The translations under genes and the position numbers were made by a program. A DNA stretch of 64,000 nt. Origin: Desmodesmus armatus. Lineage: Eukaryota > Chlorophyta > Chlorophyceae > Sphaeropleales > Scenedesmaceae. This document shows positions 23,789 through 34,056 of this stretch, in pieces (position 1 is the stretch's first letter; the number at the start of each line of letters is the position of its first letter). Where the stretch lies: NCBI GenBank assembly GCA_007449985.2, contig VIIQ02000284.1, forward strand, positions 42,516 through 106,515, read 5' to 3'. The notes under the pieces were generated by a model. The model was not told where the DNA came from, did no database searches, and saw nothing but the letters and a program-made list of their open reading frames with translations.

Positions 23789-24134
23789 CCGTAAACCCAC
23801 ACATGGGTTCGACACACAAATGCTCGACACCAAGGTCCTGACAGCTCTTATTCGCAGATGTTTCGACGCCTCCCCGGGCTGTTGGGCGTTTTGCCCTGCA
23901 GATGCGGCTGATTGCACGTGCGTTGAAGGTTTGAAGTATGATTAAAGATATATGAAAGCTTTGAAAGGTCTTGCGAGGTCTCTGGGCCTTGTTTTCCCTG
24001 TGTTTGAGGCCCGGAGGGTTGGACCCCACCAATGTTTCCACAGTGAAGCAAGCCAAGTTGCCTGAAGCTTTCTTATTTTCGTCACTTTTTCACTTTCAAG
24101 CTGAGCCGGTGTCGAAACATTTGTGGGTTTGCGG
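23789..24134. mobile_element. 346-bp MITE with TA target duplication
   Basis: The terminal inverted repeats are about 27 bp: CCGTAAACCCACACATG on the left, and CCGCAAACCCACAAATG as the complement of the right end, both running into TTCGACAC. TA flanks both sides (23787-23788 and 24135-24136). The homologous locus B has the empty site CATGTATGTG at 34720-34729. The TA duplication suggests a Tc1/mariner-type non-autonomous element. There is no coding capacity. Confidence 0.85.
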
Positions 24135-24888
24135 TATGTGTACACATATGCTGACAGCAGTACACCATCTCATGACAGCAGCATCCGTCCCATGACAGGA
24201 GCGTCCGCATCTTGCTCATCGCTGTGGCAGTGAGGCAATAAACTCTGCTAAGTAGCTAGCAGCAGCGACTCGCCTGGGGAAGGCTTGACAGTTTGCCAAT
24301 AGGATCAGCAGGCCCGCCAGGGCACATAGAGATTTGAAACACATCGCCTTGCTTGGGTGTGCTGTCGATCACGCTTTACATGCTGTGAGAAAAAAGGTCA
24401 TGCTGGCTGCCCTCGTTCCAGCGCTTTTGGTCTTCCGTTTCCCCTTTGATCCTTGCTTGGTGCACAGCATAGACCTCTATGAGGTGTGTAGCCAGTTCAC
24501 CAATGGTTGTTGCGTGTCCGACAAACGTTTCTTACCAACACAGCCGGTCCTGCGTTACTATGGCTGGTCAATGCACATGGTATTTGGCATGCATGCCATG
24601 GTGCGTCATCCAGCACCATCACAGTACAGTCCAAGCCCTATCTTCTGTGTATTTGGCTGTGGTTCTTGTTTGCATCTCAGCGCTTTACATATGTTTTCGA
24701 TCTTCCGTCCATCCTTAGGGCCGCTACTGACCCCCTTGTGCCCTTCTGCTGCTCTTGCTGTTGTGACAAGCGTATGCTGCGCTTACTGTTGGGGTCGTTC
24801 TGCCTCCTGAACATGACTCCTCGAAATAAGCCACAGCGGCTGCAGCATGCGCACACACCACAGCCACTATGCTGGTACTGCCGTCACT

Positions 24889-24934
24889 GCAGTACTGGTA
24901 CACTGCAGTGACTGCAGTACTGATACACTGCAAT
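24889..24934. repeat. Short tandem repeat (CACTGCAGTACTGGTA-type)
   Basis: Roughly three imperfect copies of a 16-24 bp unit, CTGCAGTACTG(G/A)TACA, near the right end of the duplicated segment. It is not found in locus B. Confidence 0.5.
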
Positions 24935-25798
24935 GCAGGCTGTCAGCGCATGGTGGCCCTCCAGATTTGCTGGGCAGGTGGATGCTGCAGCAGGACCGCT
25001 GCAGCCAACGCACATCACGTAAAGTATGATCAAAACAAGCAAGCACATATGTGTAGCACAGCTCAACACAGCAACCCATCGCTTCTGGCCTTGAGCAGAC
25101 GGGACTCTGAGGGTCGCCTGCACCGTGTGAATTGGGCAAATAGAAGGTGTGACTGCAGGCATTGATCATTCTATTGACCATCACGTTGAACGTGGCAACT
25201 CCCAGGCAGCTGACCATATACCATCGCACGACATGAAACAAAGCTGGCACTTGAGTCAACGCAGACACACAACAACACACATCAGGCTGGGCAGGTCCAA
25301 ACCACAACCAACTCGTCTCAAATTACGGTAAGCCCAACCCACGTACACGAGCACCTTCAAACCTAGCGCTCAGCATGAACTCCCCTATGAACTCTTCCCT
25401 CATGATCAGCCCAGATTCTGTCGGCCTACTGTTGAGCCGCATGCCATGCCACCTGCTGCAATGCAATGCAGACAGATGAGCGGCGACAGACTGACAATGC
25501 ATTCAGCACACCCCACTGTTGACCAATCAGCACAATTGCAGCAAACAAGATCACCATGCGGCATGCCACAACCGTAACCTGCCACAGAGCGGCTTTGATG
25601 CACGTGCGCGCATCATCATGGAATCACAAGGTGGCACCCGAGTTGAAAAGTCTCATCAAGGCAACACCAGTCAAAAGCCAGCGCCACAACAGAGGCTCAG
25701 CCTTCCAATCAACAGCATGATGGCCTACCACTAGTATGGGCTGTCATGCCACCCCACTTCACGACACTAGTGAATGGGCAGGCCTGATGCATCCGCTG

Positions 25799-25855
<57 letters not shown>

Positions 25856-26010
25856 CAACAGCAGTAACTTACTGTGTGACAGAAACCTCAGCAGCAGGAG
25901 GCCTCCTGGGCTCTCAGGAGCACATGAGATCGCCCCCTGTGCCGAGTCAGCGACAGGAGATCCAGGGACAGGTGGGTGGCTGTTCGGGTTCTACGGATGT
26001 GTGTGTGTGT

Positions 26011-26041
<31 letters not shown>

Positions 26042-26420
26042 GGCGTGTACGACGACTAATTGCCAGCATGTGGCCTTGACTATGCTGAGCTGGCAGACAT
26101 GGCACTTGCAGCTGACCAGCATGATGTGTGGTGGCTTCTGGCACCATGGTGCCACCATCTGTGGCCACAGATGATGCATGATGCTGGCTTCACCGTCATA
26201 TTGATGCTATGTTGGATGGGACGGCAAGCAACCATATGTGGCTGTTCAGACTACCAAGTGTGTTCCATGCTTGCATCTTTGGCTCCTGAGCTGCTGCACA
26301 CTGTCATTCAGCTTCAAGCAAGTTGCGCAAGTTGCGCAATGCTGCCCTCTGCCGTCCGCCTGTCCTGTCTGCCTGCCGGGCCCGTCTTTCTTTCTGCGTT
26401 GTTTTCTGTTGCCGTGCAGG

Positions 26421-26533
26421 GCGGTGCTGCTCAGCAGGACCACGGCCCCAGCATGGAGAGCCAGGCTGCTGCCAATGCCATGCTGACCCTATGTGGCATG
26501 AAGCGCTTCGGCCACCCGCAGGGAGCCCTGTAA
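26421..26533 (+). CDS. Possible 3' exon of an unidentified gene
   Basis: After a pyrimidine-rich stretch ending GCCGTGCAG, the plus strand reads GAAQQDHGPSMESQAAANAM and ends LTLCGMKRFGHPQGAL with TAA at 26531-26533. Codon use resembles the genes at right, and a terminal exon is plausible. No upstream exon could be linked and no homologue is recognised. Confidence 0.25.
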
Positions 26534-27845
26534 CTCTCGGCGTGCGCTTGGCAGCACTAGGGCTGGTCAGAGGGGTTAGCTGTCACGTTGCTGCTTGTTG
26601 CTCTTATGCTTGCATTGCGTTGCATCACCTTGCTGCAACAAGCGCTGCGGTCACCGCTGCAGTGGCACTGCTGCTGAAGGCTGCAGCTGGCACTAGCTGT
26701 CGGCCGCCGACACTGTCCACGGTGGACAGTCAGGCATGGTGTGTCTGTGTATGTGGAGCAGTGCTGTGGATGGGCTGCATGGCACTGCGTCTTGCTAGCT
26801 GGTAGCAGGAGAAGTGGTTAGGAGGGGTGTTGACGGGTGCTGCTCTGCCTTGCGGGCAGCCCCCACTGTGCCTGTAAGGTCCCGCTAGCATGGTGTGACA
26901 GTGCATCATTGTGTGTTGGTGAAGCCAGCTGGCCTACTGGGCCACTAGTAGTGCTGCAAATGGGCTGCATGGCTCTGTCTTGGATTGACTTGACGGAAGG
27001 TGTGGCTGCATGACACTCGTTGCTGAACTGTGGTGCATATGGCTTGCCATGTACCGTGCTACCGGACGCTTTCATATGGGGTGCAGCTGACCGCTCTGCT
27101 GGATGCAACCTGGGACACTGGTTGTAGAGTGGCTCATATCATGAGGTGTGTGGCCTAGTGCCCAGGTTCCAGGGTGTGTGGATGAGCGGTGGTGCGCTGG
27201 TAACCTTACAAACATGCCAACAACATGGCAGTTCACTTCAGGCAGACCCATGCTGACGAAGGCATCTCGCAGGTGTGTCATTGTTCAGTGTGCCTGCACG
27301 ACAGGCGCCGCTCTCACGGTCAAAGGACCGAGGGTTGGTCGACGTGCTGTGTGGCGTTGAGGCCACTTCCCCGTCGGTTTGCATCACCGCTTTCCCAAAG
27401 GGTTCTCAGGGCTTTGGTGAGGGGCTTGCTGTGACGGCACGGCGGGTGGCTCTATGGTTTCACGCCGGGAGGGTCAAGGGTTGACTGGGCATGCCCATGC
27501 TTAGTGGGCGTGTGCGGCTGGGCTTCAGAATGTCTGCTCCAAGGCACACTGCCCTGCCCTCCCTGCTCTCATACACGACATGCCATGCACCACTCTGTCA
27601 CCATAAGCACTCTTGATACGTCATTACACCTTTTCGCAGCAGCTTAAAAGTGAGTACAGGGTCAATTCATGCACCATACAGCGCACCACCAGGCCGATCC
27701 AGTGACCGACCAAAGAGACAATAGAAAGCCAACAGCACAGGAGCATGTTACACACTATCAGCCCATGCTTAGTTTATATCATACTCCCTTGATACACAGG
27801 GGGCCTTGGCACCCCTCCATAACAGGTGAATCTGGGTAATCCAAG

Positions 27846-28010
27846 AACAACACGACAACACATAGCCCATATGAATTCCAAGCAGGAAACCAAGAATCAG
27901 CATCCAACATGACAACACATAGCCAATCCAAATTGCAAGCAGAAAGCCAAGGGTCAGCAGCATGTAAACATGGCAACACATAGCTGATCTCAACTGCGAT
28001 GACTAAGGCA
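27846..28010. repeat. Minisatellite, ~60-bp unit, about 2.7 copies
   Basis: ACAACACATAGCC followed by CAAGCAG(G/A)AA(A/G)CCAAG recurs with a period near 60 bp, at about 27853, 27914 and 27975 for the ACACATAGC core. The copies differ at about one base in six. Confidence 0.65.
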
Positions 28011-28289
28011 AGCATACAATTAGATATTGTCGGATGACATCTACCGCTGCTGCTACTGCCAATGCTTGTGCTACACATGCAGTGCCGCACTTTGCACAAC
28101 GCAGGGGTAAGGTACACACCATCAGCCCATTAATGAGATGCCCTTACATAGGCTGCTGCCAGCAGCACCCCTCCACAACAGGTGAATCTGGGCAAGCCTT
28201 CAACACGCATGTCAACTCAAAGCCCTCCCATCGGCAGGAACAAGATCATGCCAACTTGATGTTGCACATCAATAGTATCAGCGATGTCT

Positions 28290-28720
28290 GTTGACCACAC
28301 AACATAACGGCCGCACAATTGTCCACACATGTCAGCACACTGGCTTTTGCCAGAACGCTGTGGACGGTGTAATGGCGTACACCGCACGACATATTGACCA
28401 CACATGTTGGCATGTACATACCAACATGCTTTGTGTAGGAATCAGCCATGGCCTCTGAGCACACCACAGATCAATGGAACAACATAGTATAGTATGTATT
28501 GACCACACAAATATGGCATGTATTGACCACACATAGTATAGTAAGTATCGACCACACATAGTATAGTATGTATTGACCACACACAACAACATATCAGCCG
28601 TGTCCATTGACCACAAATTGAGCTCACAACAGATTGACCACACGTGTCACATACTATCATATGCAAGTTGCAAGGGCATGGCATGCCCTTTGGCCGGCAC
28701 AACATATTGACCACACCATA
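28290..28720. repeat. ATTGACCACAC motif cluster B
   Basis: About nine copies of ATTGACCACA(C/A), near 28291, 28391, 28498, 28524, 28547 (ATCGACC), 28571, 28606, 28633 and 28707, some within GTATTGACCACACATAGTATA repeats. It matches cluster A in position but has more copies. Confidence 0.6.
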
Positions 28721-29461
28721 TACCAGCCGTATCAATCGTCGTGTCAGTATCAAACACACAACAGCTGGCCATCTTCAGGCCACAAGCAGTAGTAATCCCC
28801 CTCTCCATGCCAAACGCTTCTCAAACCTCTTTGCACACGTGCAAGGAGGATTGCATTGCCCAGCAGCTTCCTGAGGCTTGGGAGTCTTGACACCATTGGC
28901 TGGTTGCTCACTTTATTCCAAAGCTGAAGCAAGTGGGGAAGGCGGGCGCGTTGTTTCTACAAGCTTGGCCGCAGCACAGACCAGGATGGAACAGGTCACA
29001 CTGTCCGCCATCGGGTGTACAACCTGCATGGCAAACAACGCCGTAGCTGTTAAAACCGACACTCCCAATCAGACTCTACACGTGACGTGTGTGCGCGCAT
29101 GAAGGTGTGTGTGCGCGCATGCCTGCGGGAGTGGGTGGGCGTGCGTAATGGATGGGTGGGGCCACTCGGCGACAGCCTATTACAGGCTGTAGGCTGTGTA
29201 AAGTCAGTACTATGGAGAGGGGAACCTCTCAGTAGTTGTGGGAACCTCTCAGTGCCTCCATCCTCAGATCTGAGATGATGCATGGTTAGCGACGCGCTCT
29301 CACCAGCCATGTCATCGTTTTCAACAATTGTTGGCAGGACAACACAGCGTGCCGCACAGCATACTGTTGTATTGATTCACAAGTGCATGATGCGCACCAT
29401 GGCTTGGCTTTTGCAATGCGCAGTGCGGAATGCTGATTGCCACTTAGACGATAGGACTCAC

Positions 29462-29620
29462 AATTGCTGTTGACGGTCCAGGTGTTTGGCGCTGTGCATG
29501 TTGCAGTCAGGCTGCCGCCGCCACTTGTGCAGCTGCCGGTGCAGGACTCTTGGAGGTTGGTGGGGTTGTTGCAGGTCGTGAAGGTGCCGGCAGGGCTGGT
29601 GGGGTTGTTGGTGCATTCGA
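29462..29620 (-). CDS. Sushi-like module exon B3
   Basis: This 159-nt exon has a CACGCAG acceptor and a GTGAGTCC donor. It encodes ECTNNPTSPAGTFTTC, LQESCTGSCTSGGGSLTATC and TWTVNSN, with the final Cys codon split. It is five codons shorter than A4. The frame is open. It is the last module seen in locus B; sequence beyond it (to about 28720) has no recognisable exon. Confidence 0.6.
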
Positions 29621-29755
29621 CTGCGTGAAGGGCGGACAAGCAAGAGTCCAACTGAGGGGGGTTGAAGGTGTTGTTTCTGAATTGAGACTTTCATGGTGGT
29701 GCATGGTGCATGCGCTACATTTGAGAAATCTGCAAAACAACCCAGCGGGACTTAC

Positions 29756-29929
29756 TTTTGACGCAGCTGTCGTTGATGGTCCACGTGTTTGGTGCTGTGC
29801 AGGTTGCGTTCAGAGTGCCGGTGTAGCCAATGGTGCAGTTGCCCCCACACATGCCTTCGAAGGCGGTGGGGTTCTGACATGTCTCAAACGTGCCATTGTC
29901 AGGGTTGGTGGGACTGTTGGTGCATTCAA
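29756..29929 (-). CDS. Sushi-like module exon B2 (recombinant of A2 and A3)
   Basis: This 174-nt exon has a GCGCAG acceptor and a GTAAGTCC donor. It encodes ECTNSPTNPDNGTFETC, CGGNCTIGYTGTLNATC and TWTINDSCVK. Its downstream intron start matches that of A3 (AACCCRGCGGGAC context). Its upstream intron matches that of A2 (AGTGCAGCAAGTGGTGTG and the G-tract). The exon therefore spans a recombination joint, or locus A later gained a module. Confidence 0.65.
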
Positions 29930-30124
29930 CTGCGCGGAGTGCAGCAAGTGGTGTGGGTGCGTCGGTCGTGGAGAGGGGGGGGGGGCAGTACTAGGTGTGC
30001 CAATAAATGATGACAAAGCAAGGGAAGTTGTGATGCCGCAAGCCTGCATTCATGAATCACTTGAGTTCTGGCGGCAAGCCTGGTATTGTTCAAATGTGCC
30101 CAACCATGCGGGCCCCTTAAGCAC

Positions 30125-30298
30125 CTGGAGTGCATTGGTTGTCGACGGTCCACCCGTTTCGGCTTGTGCAGGTAGCTGTCAAGCTGCCAACGTAGCCCCG
30201 GCCACAGGCACCCTGACAGGAGGCGCGGAACGGGGTGGGAGTATCGCAAGAGCTGAATATTCCCTCGGCTGGGTTTGGGGGCAAGTTTGTGCAAGAGT
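30125..30298 (-). CDS. Sushi-like module exon B1
   Basis: This 174-nt exon has a GCATGCAG acceptor and a GTGCTT donor. It encodes DSCTNLPPNPAEGIFSSC, FRASCQGACGRGYVGSLTATC (read in two parts) and NGWTVDNQCTPG. Spacing of the six Cys plus GY and W fits a sushi/CCP module, normally found in secreted or cell-surface proteins. Upstream, the 3.7 kb element at 30382-34056 separates it from the conserved exon region at 34070. If that insertion is spliced out as intron, locus B could still be expressed. Confidence 0.6.
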
Positions 30299-30381
30299 CT
30301 GCATGCACAGGGCAGCAGGTGTACTTAGTTGACCACCAGGTGTCTGGTGGCGTCGAGCAGGTGCCAACGTGCAGCTGCATA

Positions 30382-31094
30382 CAGGGGGGTGGACAATGAT
30401 TCTCTGGGGGTTTCGCCGGCTCAGCCCAAGCAGACGCACTCGTGTGCAGCGTTTCTCATGCAAAGCAATTGCGTTTAATGTGCGCATTCCTTCCACAAAG
30501 TTACGAGGCTTGCCAGGCTGTTCTCGCGTAGCTCGGTCCAAAGACTCCCTGAGAGGCTCAGCAGCGCCAGAAACACAGTCAACGGTTACGTCAGCCAACC
30601 ACGGACAAAAGAGCAACCACACAGCAGCGACTGGCAGCACATTTCGACTCACAACAACACTATCAAGCGGAATCAGCTACGCAGATGAGCCCGCGGTGAG
30701 GCCTTTATGTGGTACAGTATGCTGAAGGTCACATCAGTTACCCCAGGTCCCAGAATGCCAATTTCACCGCTCCAACACAGTACAGGGCGAGACAGCACAA
30801 TCTCACTGCAGCAATACTTCGCTCTTGCTGCATGTACACCGCACAGATACAAGGCACAAGCTAGCACGGCCTTGCAGAGATACAGGACAAACATTTGAGA
30901 GCCAGTGCTGGGGCCAGCTGGGCCGAAAAAACGAGAATTCCGCTTACCGCCAATCTGCGCAGCGGGGCATATGTTTATTCAAATTGCGGAAACACCAGAG
31001 CAAGGCTGCATTTTTTAAGCATATCACTTTGTTCCTTAGGACTTGCTCTACAGCTGACTGCAACACCCGCGAGATTCATTGTCCACCCCCCCTG
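30382..31094. repeat. Left terminal repeat of the composite element
   Basis: 713 bp, bounded by CAGGGGGG...CCCCCCTG inverted termini. It differs from the right copy by one extra C at the right end and one substitution noted by eye (TTTTTT versus TTTGTT near 31012). It contains purine-rich and A/C-rich sequence but no supported gene. Confidence 0.85.
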
Positions 31095-31450
31095 TGTCTG
31101 GGGCTGTGCACTGACTTGGCACCAACAGGGCTCCAAGGGCCCCGGCACAGTGCGCCATTGTGTCACACTCGGCAGCGCTAGTGCACCCACCCTAGCCTTA
31201 CCAGTGTTCATGGCCTGTGCTAGCAGCCGTCGCCAATGACAGTTTCTGGGCCGCCACCCCCCTACCCCCCCACCACCGGCAACATGACCCTCCCGGGGCA
31301 CCGTCACCTACTGTGCCACCCTTGCCTTGGCCTTGGCATATGGCACTGTCACCATTGTCGCCTGGCTGCTTGGCATCTTTTGCATAGGGCAGCTAGGGCT
31401 GTTGTGTTGCTGATGTCCTCAACCATCAACAACCGCAACACACTCAAACC

Positions 31451-32092
31451 CTACCCCAGGACCTCTTGAGCATACAACTGGTCCTTGAGCCTCATTTCAG
31501 CAAGGCTACTGTCACAACTGTTGGCATGTGTCAGTACTATAGTACTGTGCCCTTGGCCGTTCACTTTGATTACCAAGCTGCATGCCGCGGCAACAATGAC
31601 ATTTTCGCGGTTTGACGCAGGGCACACGGTCAACCCCTCAAACACAACAGCATGTTCAGGCTTGTCAAGGCTATGTGCTTCTACAGCATATAGCTCAATC
31701 AACTGCTCAGCATCACACAATCCATACAGCACCCCCTGCCAGCTGCTGCCCTTCCTGCTGCATGCGTGGCCGTTGAGGGCTGTTTCGCTGGGGTTGGCGG
31801 TTCCGCCCCCCAAGCATGCCACGTGCTGTGCGCCTGGCTGGCAGCTGCAGTTGTAGTAAAGCTGCTGCTTGCAGCAACCAGTGTGGCCTGCATATGGTGT
31901 GGGGTCGACTATCTTGTGGCATCTCATCACTGCTGTGCTGCTGTGCTGCCCGCATGTTCGCCCCGCCTTGCGCATGTCGCCTTGGTTTCGCCGCAATGCA
32001 CCTGCACACAAAGGGGGGTCCAGGACATCCATCCAGCCAACCACATATATTACAACAGCACATAACAATGACATGTTCAGGGAGCTGTGCAT
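31451..32092 (-). CDS. Unidentified open frame in the composite element
   Basis: This is a 213-codon frame. Its C-terminal half (LYGLCDAEQLIELYAVEAHS, KPEHAVVFEGLTVCPASN, KVNGQGHSTIVLTHANSC) reads like real protein, and its N-terminal half is Cys/His-rich. No transposase, integrase or reverse transcriptase motif is recognised. A plus-strand frame at 32168-32485 (MDEETHSWLLQCMQLYP...) also looks protein-like, so orientation of any element gene is uncertain. Confidence 0.3.
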   Translation of the reverse strand: MHSSLNMSLLCAVVIYVVGWMDVLDPPLCAGALRRNQGDMRKAGRTCGQHSSTAVMRCHKIVDPTPYAGHTGCCKQQLYYNCSCQPGAQHVACLGGGTANPSETALNGHACSRKGSSWQGVLYGLCDAEQLIELYAVEAHSLDKPEHAVVFEGLTVCPASNRENVIVAAACSLVIKVNGQGHSTIVLTHANSCDSSLAEMRLKDQLYAQEVLG

Positions 32093-32167
32093 GGGCTGCA
32101 GGACAAATATGTTGCTGCTGGCTGAGGCACACAGAGCACTTCATCATCTGCAGCGACTGGGGTCCCC

Positions 32168-32485
32168 ATGGTGCACAGCGAAGCAGCCAGCCTCCTGCCT
32201 CAGGGATGGCAGCTGCTGCTTCATCCACCCCACCCAACTAAATGCAAGAGGTCCATTGAGCACGTGCATAGTCACATGGATGAGGAGACGCACAGCTGGC
32301 TGCTGCAGTGTATGCAATTGTACCCCAACACGAACGCTACCCCACAAAGGTCCAAGGGGCAGTATGCTACTTTTGAATGCCCTATGCCAGCCAGCAGGAC
32401 TGCATCTGATATCACCACACTGCCAGACACTTGGGAGGCATTCACTGCTGTTGGTGGCAACTACACTGCCCTTGAGCTCAGCTGA
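32168..32485 (+). CDS. Second unidentified open frame in the composite element
   Basis: A 105-codon plus-strand frame with SIEHVHSHMDEETHSWLLQC, KGQYATFECPMPA and LPDTWEAFTAVGGNYTALEL before the stop. Composition is less Cys-biased than neighbouring shadows. It overlaps no part of the minus frame at 31451-32092. Function unknown. Confidence 0.25.
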   Translation: MVHSEAASLLPQGWQLLLHPPHPTKCKRSIEHVHSHMDEETHSWLLQCMQLYPNTNATPQRSKGQYATFECPMPASRTASDITTLPDTWEAFTAVGGNYTALELS

Positions 32486-33344
32486 GCGCTGTAACGCTTG
32501 TGCGTCGTAGCAGCGATTGTGGTTTGGCACCCTTCAACTGCACGGTTGCTCTGCCTCACCAAGGCAGCTGCCTGTGGTGCTGGCATATGTCTCTGCTGCT
32601 GCTGCGTGACACAACAGTCTCACCCACCTATGGGTCTCATCTGCTCCTTGCATCTGGTGGTCATGGTGTGGGGCTCGACTCGTGTCGTCGTTGGTGCCTC
32701 CTTAGTGTTGCATGTTGGCTGTAAGTACCTGCAGGAAGGGCAGGGAGCAGTTGCTTCGGTTTTCAACTGCTGATACAGCACCATGCATGCTGGCTGCTTC
32801 TTCTGTGTAGCTCTGCTGTGGGTCTCATGCAGCTTAGTGGCACTGTTCTTGCAATTACTGCTGCTGCTGCTGCCAAGGCTGTTCTGTGCTGAGCCTGATC
32901 TGGATGTGCAGGGGGCCTCCAATGCATTCACCAAGTAAAATCATAATGTTGAGAATGCTTCATGGGGCCGATGCTCCTGCTGGTGTGCTGCAGTGTGGCC
33001 CACACACCTGTTGGTTGATCTGGAACATCACACCAGCCCTCAGCTGCTGCTGCTGCTGCTCCAGCCTCTCTGCTGAGCTGAAACTTTTACTTGACAACAT
33101 ACAAGTTCAACAGCTTGAATTGCAGAGCAAGATGAAGCCGCTAGAAGAAACCAAGAATCCAGCACAGCAGATGCTGACACTCCTGCTGACTGCTAAAATC
33201 AAGATGGCGAGTTGCACAGGGGCTGCAGAGCTGACAAGAACGTACGCATTACAAGCATTGATTTCACTGAAAACAAGGCCGCAATCGTCCGTGTTTCCGC
33301 AGAGAACACGGACGTCAGTCAGGGTGCAGGTCAGGGGTTAGACA

Positions 33345-34056
33345 CAGGGGGGTGGACAATGATTCTCTGGGGGTTTCGCCGGCTCAGCCCAAGCAGACGC
33401 ACTCGTGTGCAGCGTTTCTCATGCAAAGCAATTGCGTTTAATGTGCGCATTCCTTCCACAAAGTTACGAGGCTTGCCAGGCTGTTCTCGCGTAGCTCGGT
33501 CCAAAGACTCCCTGAGAGGCTCAGCAGCGCCAGAAACACAGTCAACGGTTACGTCAGCCAACCACGGACAAAAGAGCAACCACACAGCAGCGACTGGCAG
33601 CACATTTCGACTCACAACAACACTATCAAGCGGAATCAGCTACGCAGATGAGCCCGCGGTGAGGCCTTTATGTGGTACAGTATGCTGAAGGTCACATCAG
33701 TTACCCCAGGTCCCAGAATGCCAATTTCACCGCTCCAACACAGTACAGGGCGAGACAGCACAATCTCACTGCAGCAATACTTCGCTCTTGCTGCATGTAC
33801 ACCGCACAGATACAAGGCACAAGCTAGCACGGCCTTGCAGAGATACAGGACAAACATTTGAGAGCCAGTGCTGGGGCCAGCTGGGCCGAAAAAACGAGAA
33901 TTCCGCTTACCGCCAATCTGCGCAGCGGGGCATATGTTTATTCAAATTGCGGAAACACCAGAGCAAGGCTGCATTTGTTAAGCATATCACTTTGTTCCTT
34001 AGGACTTGCTCTACAGCTGACTGCAACACCCGCGAGATTCATTGTCCACCCCCCTG
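33345..34056. repeat. Right terminal repeat of the composite element
   Basis: 712 bp, almost identical to 30382-31094 and in the same orientation. The bases just inside the two inner ends (TGTCT after the left repeat, AGACA before the right repeat) are also complementary, which extends the inner inverted repeat by 5 bp. Confidence 0.85.

Larger units (their letters stand above)
23110..24960. repeat. Sushi-locus 5' region, copy A (segmental duplicate)
   Basis: It is homologous in direct orientation to 34057-35520, from CAGTAACTATC...GAGGCGGTGCC to GCGGCTGCAGCATGCGC. In both copies the segment lies directly upstream (minus-strand sense) of the first sushi module, so it is part of the same duplicated gene locus and not a separate repeat family. 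Copy A additionally contains a MITE at 23789-24134. Confidence 0.75.
24961..28289. other. Spacer between the two sushi loci, no confident gene
   Basis: No supported gene model. It holds a CAG run at 25806-25850 and a (TG)n(G)n tract at 25998-26044. It also holds a possible terminal exon near 26421-26533 and a roughly 60-bp minisatellite at about 27846-28010. A duplicated block pairs about 27753-27838 with about 28112-28198 (shared CAGGTGAATCTGGG). The other frames are Cys/His-rich and look spurious. Confidence 0.5.
30382..34056. mobile_element. 3.7 kb composite/LTR-like element with 712-bp direct terminal repeats
   Basis: Two near-identical repeats (30382-31094 and 33345-34056) in direct orientation flank 2250 bp. 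Each repeat begins CAGGGGGGTGGACAATGA and ends with the complement TCATTGTCCACCCCCCTG, so each also has inverted termini. The whole is flanked by ATA (30379-30381 and 34057-34059), and the empty site GCAGCTGCATACAGTAAC is intact in locus A at 23125-23142. Taken separately the repeats have no target duplications, so the composite inserted as a unit. The architecture resembles an LTR element, but TG...CA ends at the insertion boundary and a TGG primer site are missing. A 3-bp duplication and long terminal inverted repeats instead suggest a DNA transposon. Class unresolved. Confidence 0.8.

Noticed and set aside
26060..26533. 157-codon plus-strand frame as a complete gene
   Set aside because: The first two thirds are Cys/Trp/His-rich and look non-coding; only the final 37 codons after a possible acceptor seem plausible and are listed as a low-confidence exon.
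30382..34056. Plain LTR retrotransposon with TGGACAATGA...TCATTGTCCA LTRs
   Set aside because: With those ends the outer flanks would be GGGGGG and CCCCCC, giving no target duplication. The empty site shows that the C/G tracts belong to the element and that ATA is duplicated. The LTR idea is kept only as an alternative class.
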